Below are positions 38,938 through 52,225 of a stretch of 64,000 bases of DNA, piece by piece. Source of the stretch: Auanema rhodensis. Its lineage: Eukaryota > Nematoda > Chromadorea > Rhabditida > Rhabditidae. The stretch's first letter is position 1; each line of letters opens with the position of its first letter. A program made the position numbers and the translations under genes. Below the pieces are notes generated by a model. It was not told the DNA's origin and searched no databases. It worked only from the letters and a program-made list of their open reading frames with translations. The stretch is from positions 13,206,001 through 13,270,000 of the forward strand of contig OZ059897.1 in assembly GCA_964057225.1 (NCBI GenBank), written 5' to 3'.

Positions 38938-40001
38938 TTAGACATGTACAGGTTTAAGCATCTTATCTGATGATCTTCGACCTAAAAATGGCTCTGGTGG
39001 TCCACTTGTAACAGTTGTAAATGTAACTTTTTGACCGTATGATGCTGTTTCTATCAGTGCCTTTCTGTAATCAAGATATCATAGAATTATGATCAAAACA
39101 TTAAAAATTACCCGCGAGCTTTGTGACGTTCGCCCCATCGTGGACAAATTTTTTTGGTTAAATTATCTCCTAGTATAGTTTCACAGAATGCTCGACGATA
39201 TTTTTCAGATAGAAGATTATATAGAATAGGATTACAAGCTGAATTTGAATAATAGCAATATCCTATAATAATAATAATATTAATAATATATAATAATAAA
39301 TATATTTTACCTGATATATAAAAAACTAAAGTAAAAATAAATTGTACAGCTGGTGATACGTTGCCTTGATGAGAATTCATAAAAATAGATAACAGTCGTT
39401 GCAAATGAAATGGTAGCCAACATAAGAAAAATGTTCCAACTACAGAAACTATAAAATTATTTAAATATATTTTATGATAACAGGTATAGCTTATTTTAAA
39501 TTACCAAGCATTTTTAAAACATTTTTAGTTGATCGACTTCTTTTTTCATGCTGTACATGATCTTTTGTTATACAATCATTAGCAGATTTTAATCGCATTC
39601 CAATATGACCATACATTATTATTATAAGTAAACCTTAAATTGATTATCATATATGATAATTAAGTTTTAAATACCAGGAACTAAGAAAAATGCAAAAAAT
39701 GCAAAGTAAATGATTGTTCGTTGTTGTTCTGGTTGTTCTACATCCATGCTACAGAAATCCGTGAAATCAATTGTAGATCCATCACTTGAAATCTGTAAAA
39801 TATAATATGAATTTATAATTTATATATAAATATATGTTTAAGGAAGTTTTTAAAAAATACTAAAGTTTATGTAACCGAGTTCACATGGCAAATATACGAA
39901 AATAAGGAAGTTCAATGTGAAAACATTTCCTTAAAACTAATTAGCGTAATATGAATGTAAGTTATCTTTATCTATTTATATCTATTTATATAAATAATAT
40001 A

Positions 40002-40061
<60 letters not shown>

Positions 40062-41795
40062 TATAATTCAAAATATGAAAAGATCGGAGGAAAGAAATTA
40101 CCAATGATGTCCAATTTGTTCCAATTGCAAAATCAGGTATTGATAATCTATTTATTTTTACTATAAATGCCATAGGTAAAGCTGCTATGAATGATATGAT
40201 CCATGATGCAATAATAACAGCATATGCACGTGATAACGTTGAAAAAAGTTGAACCTGGAGAGGATAACTGAAATAAAATTATAATGTTTGTGAATGTATG
40301 AGGAAGTATTTACCATATAGCTAACCAACGTTCGACAGAAAAAGAGCAAATGATTAAAGTAGATGCATAGCTTGTGAATTCAATAAGGAAAGCTCTAGCT
40401 TTACATATAATATTTCCAAACCGGTAAGGATAAGCATAATCTAATACGCCATATAATTCCATAGGTAAACCTTAAAGAAATATATAAATTGTATTTTATA
40501 TTCATAATAAGAATATAATGTTAGTTAGTAAAAAGATATTAAACTATTTAACATACCCAAAACAAGAACAAGAATATCTGATATAGCTAGACTGAACAAA
40601 TAAAAATTTGTTGGATTATGCATAGATCGATTAGCAACAATCACAATACATGTACAGATATTACCAAAAAGTCCAAGTATGAGAATCAGTGAATATATCA
40701 GTATAGTTGGAAGAACTATTGATGTCTGAAAATAAAATAATTAATATAAATTTAATTATATTATATATTACTATATGTATAACTATGTATACCCTAATAT
40801 ATATATTTATTTTATTTATATTTCATGACATATTTTCTTATGTTCTCTCATGTTCATTAGAAATCAGATGAATATTGGTTAAATGTTCTTAACAAATCTT
40901 TCTTTTCTTTTTTTTCTGAATTCTTCTTGAAACTTATTGGATTATTCATCAACAAATTTAATTCCTTCATTGAAAAATGTTGCAAAATCAACTTTTGCAA
41001 GAGGAAGATTGTGTGTTCTTTTGATCTTTCTCACAAATACAAAGACTCAATTAATGTTTTTTCTTTTATTTATAATTCAAGATGAGTATGGTGAGTTAAT
41101 ATAAGTTTTAAGTTTAAACAACGTACATATAACTTATATTTTAAATTTGTATCAATAGTTGATAGTTGTAGAGTTTGGATAAACATATAAACGTTATTAA
41201 AAGAAGATATTGAATGAATTAAAATATAAAGTTTGTAGTGTTTTGGATGTATACACATCAAAAAATAGCCAAATTTGTCTTTATATTCTTAAAAGTTTTC
41301 TGTTTTTTTTTTACAATAAAATTACGATAATTTGATATGAATATGAGGAAAACTATGAAAGAAAATTCTTTTTTTTCTACATTAAATAAAAATATTGATT
41401 TACCAAAACTTATAATACATGAAATGAAATGAATGTTTTAAAAATATCTTGGTATTATAGTTGAATTTGGAAAGAATATTTCTTTATATTTCTCAAAATT
41501 AGTTTGGAAATGCTGCTTCTCTCAGGACTGATATGAGTTTTATGAAATATTCGTCAACGTTGGGTGAAGTTCTCAAATTGACTATAACCTTTTGAGTATT
41601 ATCTTTCAATTTTTTAATATCAAAAAAGTATTTAAATGATATTTGATAGAATTGTCATAAAATTGTAACGAATAACAAAAGATTTTTGAGGAAAAAAATG
41701 GCAGAACATACCGCATGACATCTTTCTCCTAAAGCTGCTACAACATAATTTGTTATATTATTAATTTCATATCGGATTGGCTCACAATCACTCAT
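38938..41795 (-). CDS. nmur: neuromedin-U-receptor-like neuropeptide GPCR
   Basis: Rhodopsin-type receptor, about 412 aa. Minus exons, 5' to 3': 41795-41712, 40725-40557, 40470-40314, 40267-40102, 39792-39675, 39633-39505, 39448-39311, 39262-39112, 39064-38938, all in phase. The ATG sits directly behind a TTTTTTTAG acceptor. TM1 has GNICTCIVI, TM2 NPTNFYLFSLAISD, the TM3 cysteine is Cys107, the DRY box is replaced by ERW (131-133), TM6 has FFLCWLPFH, and TM7 is NSACNPILY (331-335). The order LPMELYG ... FLIEFTSYAS ... SVERWLAICYPL ... LSEKYRRAFCETILGD strongly resembles nematode NMUR and insect pyrokinin/CAPA receptors. Such receptors bind Gq-coupled neuropeptides ending in PRL/F-amide-type sequences (family knowledge) and in C. 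elegans act in feeding, food-type response and lifespan. A long (TA)n tract lies in the intron at 40005-40058. No obvious defect. Confidence 0.88.
40005..40058. repeat. (TA)n microsatellite in nmur intron
   Basis: About 27 uninterrupted AT dinucleotides inside the intron 39793-40101. Confidence 0.95.
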
Positions 41796-44538
41796 CTAAA
41801 AAAAAGGATTTGAGTAAAAAAGAAAGCTTGAACTTGAAAAAAACAGAGATGTGTGGCATGGATACGAAGAAATATTCAATTAGGTTGAGACAACAAGAAG
41901 ATTTCAAAGTATTGACAAACATATTCGGAATTCCCACATAAAAAACGATTAAAGGTATTGAAAGCTAGGAAAATGGTCTTGGAAATAAAAACATTTTTTT
42001 GTGATCGACTTGATATGCTGAGCTTAAAGATATAGCAACAATGCCGTTTGGAAAGACTTAGATCGAAAAGAACGACGAGATCTCGGTGGGATGGATGGTG
42101 ACGAGAAGGGGGGGGGGTTCCGTGGATAACAAATAAGATTTTAAAAAGAAATTCGAGAATTTGTAAACTAATCATAGATGTAGTAACAGAATAATTCAGG
42201 GGTAATAGCAAATTCTCTGCTATTTTGGTGTGGAAATACGTCTTCATTGACAATATGTCATGGCATATGACGTTGCTTAAGTTGGAATGAGGAAAATTAG
42301 TAGGATTTTTAAATAAAAGATATAGAAGAGAACTAAGCATGTATGTATATATAGATATAGATATATTTATATTTATATATTTTTATATTTAAATAAATAT
42401 ATAATATAATAATCAAAATACAAGAAAAAAAATTTGATTCAAAATATAAAAAGTTCAAGAAATTTGAGATACGGGTGAGATCATAACATAAGAACTTCAG
42501 GTCAGAAATATGAGACTGATATACAGTATAAATATTTATGTGATTCATTTGTACTTAATATATAAAAATAAAATATTTTAATAAATATTTAAAATTCTAA
42601 TAATATTATATTTAACTATATGTATGTATCATTGAGTCAGTCATTTATATTATTTCATTACTTATATACATATGTATAGTATATATGTATATTTAATAAT
42701 TTATATATCTTTTTAAATTTTAATTATTCATTTAGTGAAATTTGATAAAATAATTTGAAATATCCTATTTTATAAACAAATGTGAATGACATAGTGAATG
42801 GATACAACAATGGGTAACAGAAGCTGTTGTTTCCGAGAATAGTGAGTGAAAAAAAGTGGAAATTGTCATTGTACAACATTGACTAAAAGAAAAAAAAAGT
42901 AAATAGATAATCAATTCACATATAATTTATAAATTAATTTGTTTATAATAAAATAATAAATAAATTATAGATTAAAAAATGAGTCAAAATAAACTTCTTT
43001 TAATAATAATAATATATGTGTGAATACATGTATATTATCTTCAAAATTAATACAGTATTCCATTTAGGGAGTAGTATATTTGAAATGCTTAATGGAATAA
43101 TCTTAAAGAATATTTATATAAAGTGCATTCATATCTCTTTTTCATAGTTTGTTTTGAGATTTTAATAATTTTTATGTTAAATGAACAGGAAACTTCCTCA
43201 ATTTACGCTTTTCGTATGTCTTTGTGTCAAAACACGCTTCTCTATTTTTCCTTGTTTTCTGTTTTTTTTCTGAATTAAAGAGATTAAAATTGATTTTTTC
43301 CGATTTACGTTGACAACTTTAGAAATATTCCAAGTAGTGTATGTGTGTGAAATGAATACAATTTAGTTTTAAAAAATCTAGAGTGTATGAGAAAAAAGAT
43401 TAAACACTATCAAAGAAAAAAAAATTTTTTTTTTTTGAGTTTTTTTCATGCTATTGCAAAAAGTTGCAAATTCTCTTTCAATATAATTAACATACATACA
43501 TATGTATATTCAAAAAAAGTGATATTGTATTATTTGGTTTTATTTGCAAAAAAAAAGAAAAGACGGTTTTTTTGGAAGAATCATTAAAAAATTTGATGAT
43601 TAACGTTGAAAAGAGTTATATGAAATGAAAGGAAAGGCGACAGATAAATGATCTCATTTCATGATGATGATGATGATGATGATGAGATGAATTGTGAGTT
43701 AGTATGTTTATTCATTTAAAAGATTTCATAGAATTTGCTGCCTTAGGCTTAGAAAATGTTTCTTTTTAGAGTAAAATTTCTTAAATAATAGATTTAACAC
43801 TCGTGATGTGAAAGTGAATTTTGGACACAGTTAAAGCTGACCAATGAGAGTAAAATGAATGGTGAACCAAATACGAAACTCAGCTGTGTTCGCATATTGA
43901 ATATCAAAGTTACAGGCATTGAGAGCTATCAAACAAGGATATATTCAGCTATCAATCTAATTGAAACATGGTATGAAATAGCTGAAAAATGCTATCCGAA
44001 CTACTCATTTGGTTCTATTTGACCCATATATAAACAGCATTTGAATGATAAAGAGCTTGACTATACTTGACATGAACTAATCTGAACCCTGATTCTTATA
44101 GAACTTTGAGGGAATCAGAACTCAAGAAAACATGAATCTTCCATATATAATCCATATAATATTATTCAAACATAAGTGAAACAACATAAAATTCATAATA
44201 AGTAGAAGTAGAAGATGATGAGAAGATGAGAACTATGAATATATTACATAATATTACAGATCTTATATCTTCATAAAACTTATTGAGAAAAAATGATTTC
44301 ATTATATGACGTTTGATGATCTGAAATCAAAAATGTATTTTGATTTTCGTTTTTAGAGAATAGTTGGAGGGTTTGAATGAGATGCGTTAATACTGGGGTT
44401 GCACTTACATCATCATTTTCATCTAAAATTCTAGTAAGTATCAAAAAACTGTAGAAAGTGTTGACATGCACTGAAATAGAATATTTCAAATGATGATTGA
44501 TGTCAGCTTAAAGCTTTTCCCGACAACAGGATAAAGCT
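41796..44538. other. intergenic, upstream of nmur-like gene
   Basis: AT-rich spacer with no spliced gene. A small GC-richer patch at about 42050-42130 ends in a G9 run and may belong to the nmur promoter. A (GAT)n run is at 43661-43684. A short open frame at 43855-44022 (55 codons) follows an acceptor at 43830. Confidence 0.4.
43661..43684. repeat. (GAT)n microsatellite
   Basis: About eight perfect ATG/GAT trinucleotide units. Confidence 0.9.
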
Positions 44539-44949
44539 ATGATTGATGATGTTGTTATATCAACGAGTCATAACATCTTTGAACACTATCTTAAAGGAAA
44601 GCGAGAAATGTTGAATATGAATGAACTGAACAAGTAAGTAAGCAATCATATATTTGATCTTCATAAGTTCTTTCAAACAATGACCTTATATAGTAAAATA
44701 TGAGGACATAATATATAATATATAATAAAGAAGTATGATTTCAACTAATAGGCAAGTGAACATAAGTCTGCAATCACAGGAAGCGCAGCTCAAGCTGTTC
44801 GAAGATGATGAAACATGGGATGTAAGAATTTTGCTTATTAAAGTTAAAAACAACTTTCAAGGAAGGTATTCAGATATTTGCAATAATCATTATAGGATAA
44901 AGGACACATTCTACTACTGAAAACGAACCCGGAGGCTTTGAATATCTAA
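44539..44949 (+). CDS. putative small spliced gene, unknown product
   Basis: Exons 44539-44633, 44752-44821 and 44896-44949 join in phase through GTAAGT and GTAAGA donors and give 72 aa, ending EALNI. An alternative route from the donor at 44821 to an acceptor at 44980 is also in phase, continues to a stop at 45193 and gives about 125 aa with a Cys-containing, Lys-rich tail (FSPKKKSKITF). The protein is hydrophilic and acidic in the middle (LKLFEDDETWD), with no signal peptide or known domain. The segment is richer in GC than its flanks. I do not recognise it. No canonical AATAAA is close, which weakens the case. Confidence 0.35.
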
Positions 44950-45667
44950 AAACAACACATGCAAGCATGTATATATATAGACGTTGAACTGCAAAAAGAT
45001 GCTAGAAGAGCAGAATTTTGAATGTAGTTGTGTGCAGAGTAAGTTATCGAAACAAGAAGAGAAGAATGCTTCAGATTGCAGCTTGAATAGGAATCTAAAA
45101 TATAAAAATAATGAATGGTGTGAAGATGAAAGTCAAGAGATAATGCAACGCACCATTTTTTCCCCAAAAAAGAAATCGAAAATTACATTTTAGTTCGGGA
45201 GCACACAATACGTTCGTAAGTACTTAGGATAAGAGTAGTACAAAATAGGAGCGAGATGATTTTCTTAAGAAATTTAAAACTTTTTTTTCAAACCGAATAT
45301 TCAATCATGGCAGTTATTCAAAAAGATATAAAGTTGTTTGTGAACTAAAAATTGTCAAATTTGTTGATATTTCAAGTGTGTTATAGATGTTTGAAGAAAG
45401 TAAAATTGAAAAGGGAAGTTTTAAATTGAATTTTTAAAAGAAAAAGTTTTAGATACATCTTAATATATTAATATTATACATACATAAGTATATATATATA
45501 TATATTAATATGTTGTAAGTATTCAGATTAAATAACCAAATATCATAGTTCAGGAAGGATTAGGAACTTCTAAAAGGTGACAGGATCACAAATTGTACAC
45601 AATGAAGAACTCATTTATAGAGATTCATTGCGATGAGACTTTCTTCCTCAACACTGTTCAGCTAATT

Positions 45668-45729
45668 CTCTCTCTCTCTCTCTTTCTTCTCTTCTCTTAC
45701 TCTCTCTCTCTCTCTATCTTTCACTCTCT
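45668..45729. repeat. imperfect (CT)n tract
   Basis: Interrupted CT repeat in intergenic DNA. Confidence 0.85.
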
Positions 45730-46344
45730 TTTTTATCCTTCTATTTAATTGTTTCTCGTGTTATGTGTGGGATGACTGAGAAGAAATGAATATTTTATTA
45801 AAAATTTTAAAAATCATTTTCATCATATACTTTGCATTTAATACTTAATTAGTTGTTTTGTACTTTATTAAAAATTCTTCTGACTACCGTATCATACAAG
45901 AATTTTTATTACATTATGTATTTCATATAGTTAAAGATATATAAAATATAATATTATATATATATGTATATATATTTAGTTATATACATTCATGCAACAT
46001 AAAACTTTTTTTTTCAATTCAAATTCATAGAAAAAAGAAAAAGAAATGTCATCGTGCCTTCTCTATTCACAATATTTTAATTAAAATTTGTAAAAAGAGC
46101 AGAAATCACGTGTATTATATATGAATGTATAGTTAGTAAATCAACAAAATTATATTTTATATTGTTATTTATACAGATATGTATGTGTATATCCATATGT
46201 ATATGAAGAAATTCAAAAAAATAAATAAAGTTTTGAGTTTGAAAATAGAAATTCGGAAATGATGTAACCGAAGTAAAACACTTTTTTTTGCTTTATCTAA
46301 ACATATATTTGCTAGGATGTGCATTCAAAAAAGATAGAAAAAGT

Positions 46345-46369
46345 GAGAGAGAGAGAGAGAGAGAGAGAG
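46345..46369. repeat. (GA)n tract
   Basis: About 12 GA units in intergenic DNA; opposite orientation to the flanking CT tracts. Confidence 0.85.
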
Positions 46370-47480
46370 TGAGTTGAAATGAAGAGAGAGTTTAAAAAAC
46401 AATCAAAATCAGTATTTGCAAGAAACAAAAAAAAGAATCATTTATGCTTATGTCTCAATCTAATTGTGGTCATCCTATTTGAATATAGGTTGATCACTGG
46501 AGCAACTAAAACAAAAAGTTAATTTCCGTGTTATATTAAACCATACAAACATAAATGGAGTCTATTCTTATGTTATATGAACAAATATTAAATTTGTATA
46601 AAGTAATAGTAAACTTGGAATAAGAAGAACTTTTTTGAAAGTTAAAAGAAAAAAAAATGAAATTTTACAATTTAAAGGGAAGAAAACAAAATATTTGAAT
46701 ATACAACGATATCATCATTATATTTCTGATATATCAATGTATATGTATATGTACATATATGAATATACATATAGTAATATAGATAATATGAAAAATAATG
46801 AATAAAATAAGAATTTCTTATATTTTTGTAAACACATATGAACTTTAACGAAGAAACACTAGCACTTTCAACTCAAAATCAATAGAGATTGAAGAACAAA
46901 AATCTTTTCAGAAACAATGATTATGTGAATATATTGTTTATTATACAATAAATATGAAAGAAAAAATAAAAATATTCATAAATCTACAAAAGAAAAAGAA
47001 AATTATCTGTATGTTACAGTAGATTTTTTAAAAAAATTATCATATCGTATATAGTAAATATTAATACAAATAATTAACTTAAGTTCTATTATGTCAGCAA
47101 CCGATTATGGAGAGTTTAACATTGGTAATACCTTTTGACAACTGAATAGGTAAAAACTTGGCTTCTTTTTAAAGTTATGTATGAAGTCAGAGGATGGCCC
47201 ATGTGTCTCTGGATAGTAGAGGGTGGGCAGATCTTCAAGGTGTCCAATATCCAACTTCGAATTCAGGCATATATTCATGCGAAGATTCATTCGAAGAAAA
47301 GAAGGAAATTGAATTTTACTCAACATATGCATATGTTCAAGGAAATGAAACTACAGATTTCCGGAAAAGCTTCTTACTGACATCGTGCTCTTTGAATTGT
47401 TTATTTAGTTTATTCAAACATAATTATATTCATTTGTATAAAGTTATCAATCTGACAAAGAGAGATAACTCTTTATCAAC

Positions 47481-47485
<5 letters not shown>

Positions 47486-47567
<82 letters not shown>

Positions 47568-47580
47568 TCTCCCTCTCTCT
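47486..47580. repeat. (TC)n microsatellite, about 95 nt
   Basis: Nearly pure TC repeat with a few CCC interruptions near the 3' end. It lies about 120 nt upstream of the X-box-like motif of the EFCAB7-like gene. The Ser/Leu-alternating ORFs across it are artefacts of the repeat. Confidence 0.95.
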
Positions 47581-47698
47581 TCATATATAACCCTATACGT
47601 ATTCACACATTTTCATATGTTAAAGGAAATGTAGTATATCTGATTAATATTAAATTATCTCTGACCAGCGGTAATTGCGAAGGATGGTCAGAGAACTG

Positions 47699-47712
47699 GT
47701 CGCCTTAGCAAC
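47699..47712 (+). promoter_or_regulatory. X-box (RFX/DAF-19-type) motif
   Basis: GTCGCCTTAGCAAC fits the nematode X-box consensus RYYNYYWWRRNRAC at every position on both strands. Its right half AGCAAC is a perfect RFX half-site (RGYAAC). It lies 268 nt before the ATG of the EFCAB7-like gene, in a GC-richer patch (about 47660-47750) within AT-rich DNA. X-boxes bound by DAF-19 drive ciliary genes in C. elegans, usually within about 250 nt of the start. Position and gene type make it plausible; binding is inferred. Confidence 0.6.
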
Positions 47713-47980
47713 CGAAATGAACGCAACCCAAGGAAAATGTTAATGGTCCTTCTCTTCACATATATTGATTTCTTTTTCATTTTTTTCCTGTATAAATACG
47801 TTCATTGTCCTCAAAAATTTGTGTAAAATTACATTCTTTCCTATAAAGTTATGAATAAATTGAGAAATTTCTCAAATAATATTGCTCGCATATTCAATTC
47901 GAATTCATCTCTCAAAGTATGCTTTCGTATACTACAGATGTGTATGTCAATTTTTCTCATTTACAGGTAGTTTTGCTATA

Positions 47981-49092
47981 ATGGATGAGCATTTTGAATT
48001 ATCGAGAAAAGATTTTCGATATGTCTATCGTCATTTAACATCAGATCTTCCTAAATTATTGAGTGAAAAGGATCCAAAAGTAGATATTCAAATGATGGCA
48101 AGAATTCTTTCATGTTGTGGCAAAAACCTAATTATTGATCGGCTTACTTATTTTTGGCCAGAAGCTCAAGGTAAAAGAAATTAACTTCAAAGAATAAATT
48201 CGATTGAGTTGTAAGTCCCTTAAAATCTCTGTTATCTATAAAGTGAAAAGGAGATGAAGAAGGATATTGAAATTCGAAAAAAAATATTAGGAGAGAGGGA
48301 AAAGGAGAGGAAGAGATAGGGTATGTATGAGGCTGATCGTAAAATTTAAATTTTGGAACAAATTGAAATAATGTAGAATGTTGGAACAAAAAAACGAATT
48401 TCAAGATTTTAAGGATTCATTACGTTTTTTGGTTCACTAGGATTGCGTAGTATCCCAATAGAATGAACATAAAATCTAAAAAGAGATGTTATATTGAGAG
48501 ATGTTTCAAATTGAGGAAAAATATTTTTTTTATTAATGAAAAAGAAACTTTTTTTTCGATTAAATTTTTTTTTGTTAAAAAAAAAACAAAACTAGAAAGT
48601 AAAACAAAAATAAGAAGAAATGATGAAGAAAAACTAAAAACCGATTCTTTTTAGATTATATTTCAATAGATCAAGCATACAGTCTCTATCTTCGTTATGA
48701 TTCTCCTCCACTTGTAGTGGAGTTAACAAAAGAAGATGAAGATGTTTTTAAAAGGATAAAGCCTGAATTGATATTTGAATGTTTAGTAAGTTTTGTTTTA
48801 TCTATTCTTAAAATAGTTACTGCTATTTAATTATTAAAACTTGAAATTGATCAAGTTTCATTGCTATGAATAAGTTTTTATATTGAATATCAAGCTAAAT
48901 TAGAAGAAAAAAACCATATTTTTGCTGTTGAGAAGAAGTAAGTGAACGCTTCAATACTTTCAAAAAAATTCGTTATTTTCACTAAAGTCTAACAACTGAA
49001 ATATTCATAAACAACTCAAAGAAAAGCAAGTACAAAGTTGCTAAAACTTGCTAAATATTTGTGTATCTATATACATATAGTAATAATAAGAG

Positions 49093-49141
<49 letters not shown>

Positions 49142-51755
49142 ATAGTATAACACATATTTTAACAAACAATAATGTCAAAAAATGTTAAAATAATTTTAGA
49201 GAAACTCAGGATTTGGCGACTCCATTCCAGGTATTCAGCAATATTTGTATGAAAAAAATTTGTTGAATCGCGACCATTTTGACGTATCAGCAGTGAGTTT
49301 TACTAATTGTTCAAAACGAAATTTTAATAAATTAAAAACAATCACTACAAATATGAAAAAAAAAGAAAATAGAGAGATAGTAGAAGCAAATAATGGAGAA
49401 ATGGAGCAAAGAGGTGGGAGAGATTGAGAGAAACAAAAGGAAGGCGTACAACCGTTCACAGGGTTTTACTAAGGAAAAATAAAAAAAGACATCGACGTGA
49501 AAAAATTCACGTGAATTGCATTTATTAGTAAGATTTCTCATCTACATAGATAAGTATTTGGAAAAAAAATCTTTTTTTTTTCATCTTAAAAAATAAAAGA
49601 AGTAGAATTCATTTATAAGAATGAAGACATCAATCGTGTTTTTAAAATCTTAAAAATGTTCGAAAAAATAGAAAACTTGATGAATTCGTTCTATTGCATC
49701 ATAATTCATGCTTTCTAAAAGAATTTTGTACTTAAACTTATAAATAATTTAGTTGAAAATTTAAAATTATATGTATAAGCATGCTACCTTTATAAAACTA
49801 TTTTCTTTTGTTAAAATTTGAAGAAAATATTAAAACAGAACTTCAAAAGTTATTATATTTCAATATATATCTATATATATATATATATATAAACAATATC
49901 TTAATAAATATACGAATAATTATTTTTTGAAAGAATTTTACATACATATATGGCTGAATAATCTAATTTTTGTTTCAGTTTTTACAACAAGCACAACAAA
50001 CTCGTCTAGAACTTTTGAAAGATATTCTAAGATCAAGAAGTATGTTATATTATATTTTAAAGAACAAAAATTAAATAATAACGAAAGTATAATTTTATAA
50101 GAAAAATAATTTTTATATTTAGGCCGTGAGAATAGTCCCATAGTGAGAACAAAAGATCAAATTCTAAACATGCGAAAGGTAAAACGATGATTTACTCAAA
50201 AACGCTGCTTTTATTTGAAAATTTTTAAGGCTTTTGGGTTTTTCATAACAACTCCAAACTTGGTTTCTGTTCAAATAACTGTTCAAACAAAAAAAATAAT
50301 TAGAGGAAACGTTTCATTGAGGCTGGGAAGAAATTGTATGATGAGTTTACACATATGCATACATGTGTATCTGTTTGTTTGATTGAAATTTTTGTCATCT
50401 TGTAGCTGATATGATTTTCACTCAAGGAAAACATCCATATGATTATGATGTAATAGCTTTAGTTGTATCAGAAACTGATGAATTGCTTGGAATTACACGA
50501 ACTATTTTAGAAAATGAGGTTTGAGATGAAGCATAAAACATATGAAAAATTAATGAAACTTAAGACATACTCCACTGATGAAATTAACCTTGAGCCCAAC
50601 TGTAAAATTATTGTTTTGAGCTTGGGGACAACTTTGATTCCTCGAAGGCGTGGTGCTTCAGCTGAACTTCACAACGAAAATGGACGACTGACAAAGAATT
50701 TCAAGTATATCCGGAACTTTCATCGAAATAGAATAAAGTAAAAAGTGATTTTCAGAATGGTTTTGATGAATATTTTTGATTTTTTCGATTTCGATGGAAA
50801 CGGATTGTTGTGCTACGAAGAATTTAACACTTTTTTGTCGGTTTCAGGAGATGAAACAATGAAAAGCCAGCAGGTTTTTAGCTAAATCATCTTTTAGTAT
50901 AATATACTTCAAATAATTTAAGGATTGGAATGATATTTTAGAAATGTTTGATTCAAGAGATAATAGTTTAACAGTTGCTGGATTCATTGAGCTACAACAG
51001 GTAGACGTTTTCATTTTTTGAATCTTGTTTTTGTTTTTAGATGGAATTCAATGTTGGAGAAGAAAATGCTATTGCTGATACCTATACATCACTTCGACAT
51101 CTTGGGTATACTGAAGATTTAAAGCTTTTACATGTAAAATAATTTTTATTTAAAATTTTTAACTATTTCATTAATATTTAATAGGGATGTCCATACATTA
51201 TTGAAGTTTCTTCAAGAGATTCCTTTGAACTTGAAGCAAAAGCTGTAGGCCTTGATATGACAGACCGAAATAAGATTTTACGTTTAATTCATCAGTCAGT
51301 TTTAAGAAATAAGACTTTTTCACATTAAAAAATAATTTTTAAAAAGATTTTTCTTTTAAGGTTGGGAACATTAGATAGCCGTTCCGAATTACCATTACGA
51401 GTTCTTCAAACATCCTATTTTGGAATGGGAGTTGTGAAAAGAGATGATGTAAGAAAAGATTTTTGTAAAATTTAAATTTTAAAAATTATTTTCTTTTTTC
51501 AGTTAGTAGAAAATGATTTATATGAAATTATTGTTGATCGTGAACATAATGTTAAATTATCTTTCATCGAAGGTAAACATGATATTAGACCTTTGAATAG
51601 TACAACAGATTGGGTATATAAGAAGATATATTTCTTTTTAAATAATTTTTTATATATTTTAGGTTTTATTTCTAGCTTATTCTATAACAGAAGAAGATTA
51701 TACAATTGATTTTTATGTTCGAAAACAATCACCTGATTCAACGGGTAAAAGCTGA
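47981..51755 (+). CDS. EFCAB7-like EF-hand protein
   Basis: Exons 47981-48170, 48655-48785, 49200-49292, 49979-50039, 50123-50178, 50230-50335, 50406-50518, 50565-50704, 50756-50873, 50923-51000, 51041-51133, 51185-51294, 51361-51448, 51503-51613 and 51663-51755 join in phase, about 526 aa. An acceptor (TTTACAG) ends 14 nt before the ATG, consistent with trans-splicing. Near residue 308 is one canonical EF-hand loop (DFDGNGLLCYEE, D-x-D-G-N-G-x-L-x-x-x-E). A second, degenerate one follows (MFDSRDNSLTVAGF). The order of LIPRRRGASAELHNENGRLT, the EF-hand, FIELQQMEFN, SLRHLGY and CPYIIEV closely follows the C-terminal half of vertebrate EFCAB7. EFCAB7 anchors the EVC-EVC2 complex in cilia (family knowledge). 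The N-terminal EF-hand region is present but divergent, and the protein is about 100 aa shorter than human. Nematodes lack canonical Smoothened signalling, so a general ciliary role is more likely (inference). Confidence 0.75.
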
Positions 51756-51831
51756 TTCAAGAATGTGGTTACGATGAGAAGTACATAAACATTTTCATTT
51801 TAATATAAAATAATAATTTTAAAAATATTTT

Positions 51832-51837
51832 AATAAA
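51832..51837 (+). terminator. poly(A) signal of EFCAB7-like gene
   Basis: AATAAA about 80 nt after the stop. The OST-alpha gene ends convergently about 390 nt further on. Confidence 0.6.
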
Positions 51838-52225
51838 TACATATAATATATACATATTTATTATATTAATTATATAAGAAAAGTTCTTATAAAATAAAGT
51901 TAATAAAAGTATTTTATTATGCGAACCAACAGTACCCGATATAAACTAAATACAATAATGATTTTCTTTCAAATATTGAAAAATGTTTTTATGAAAATAT
52001 AATTAAAGCAATAGTCAGCAGGCAAAATACATCATGATTTCAACAAAAAAATATTGGAAAAAATGAGAAAAGGATTTTGAGATTCAGGAAGTAGATCTGA
52101 AATTCAGTTTCAGACCCGACCAAGAACCTGTTGAGGTTTCAAGAGAGTCAGATTATGAAAAACTCTTCTGAAATGCTTGTCCTCCCGTGAAAGCATATTT
52201 GGCTATTAAATTTTCAAACTCTTGA

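Larger units (their letters stand above)
45194..47485. other. intergenic AT-rich spacer
   Basis: Apart from the dinucleotide tracts listed, I see no gene or RNA feature in this stretch. Confidence 0.5.

Noticed and set aside
47194-47634. 146-codon ORF
   Set aside because: Its length comes from reading a (TC)n microsatellite as alternating Ser-Leu.
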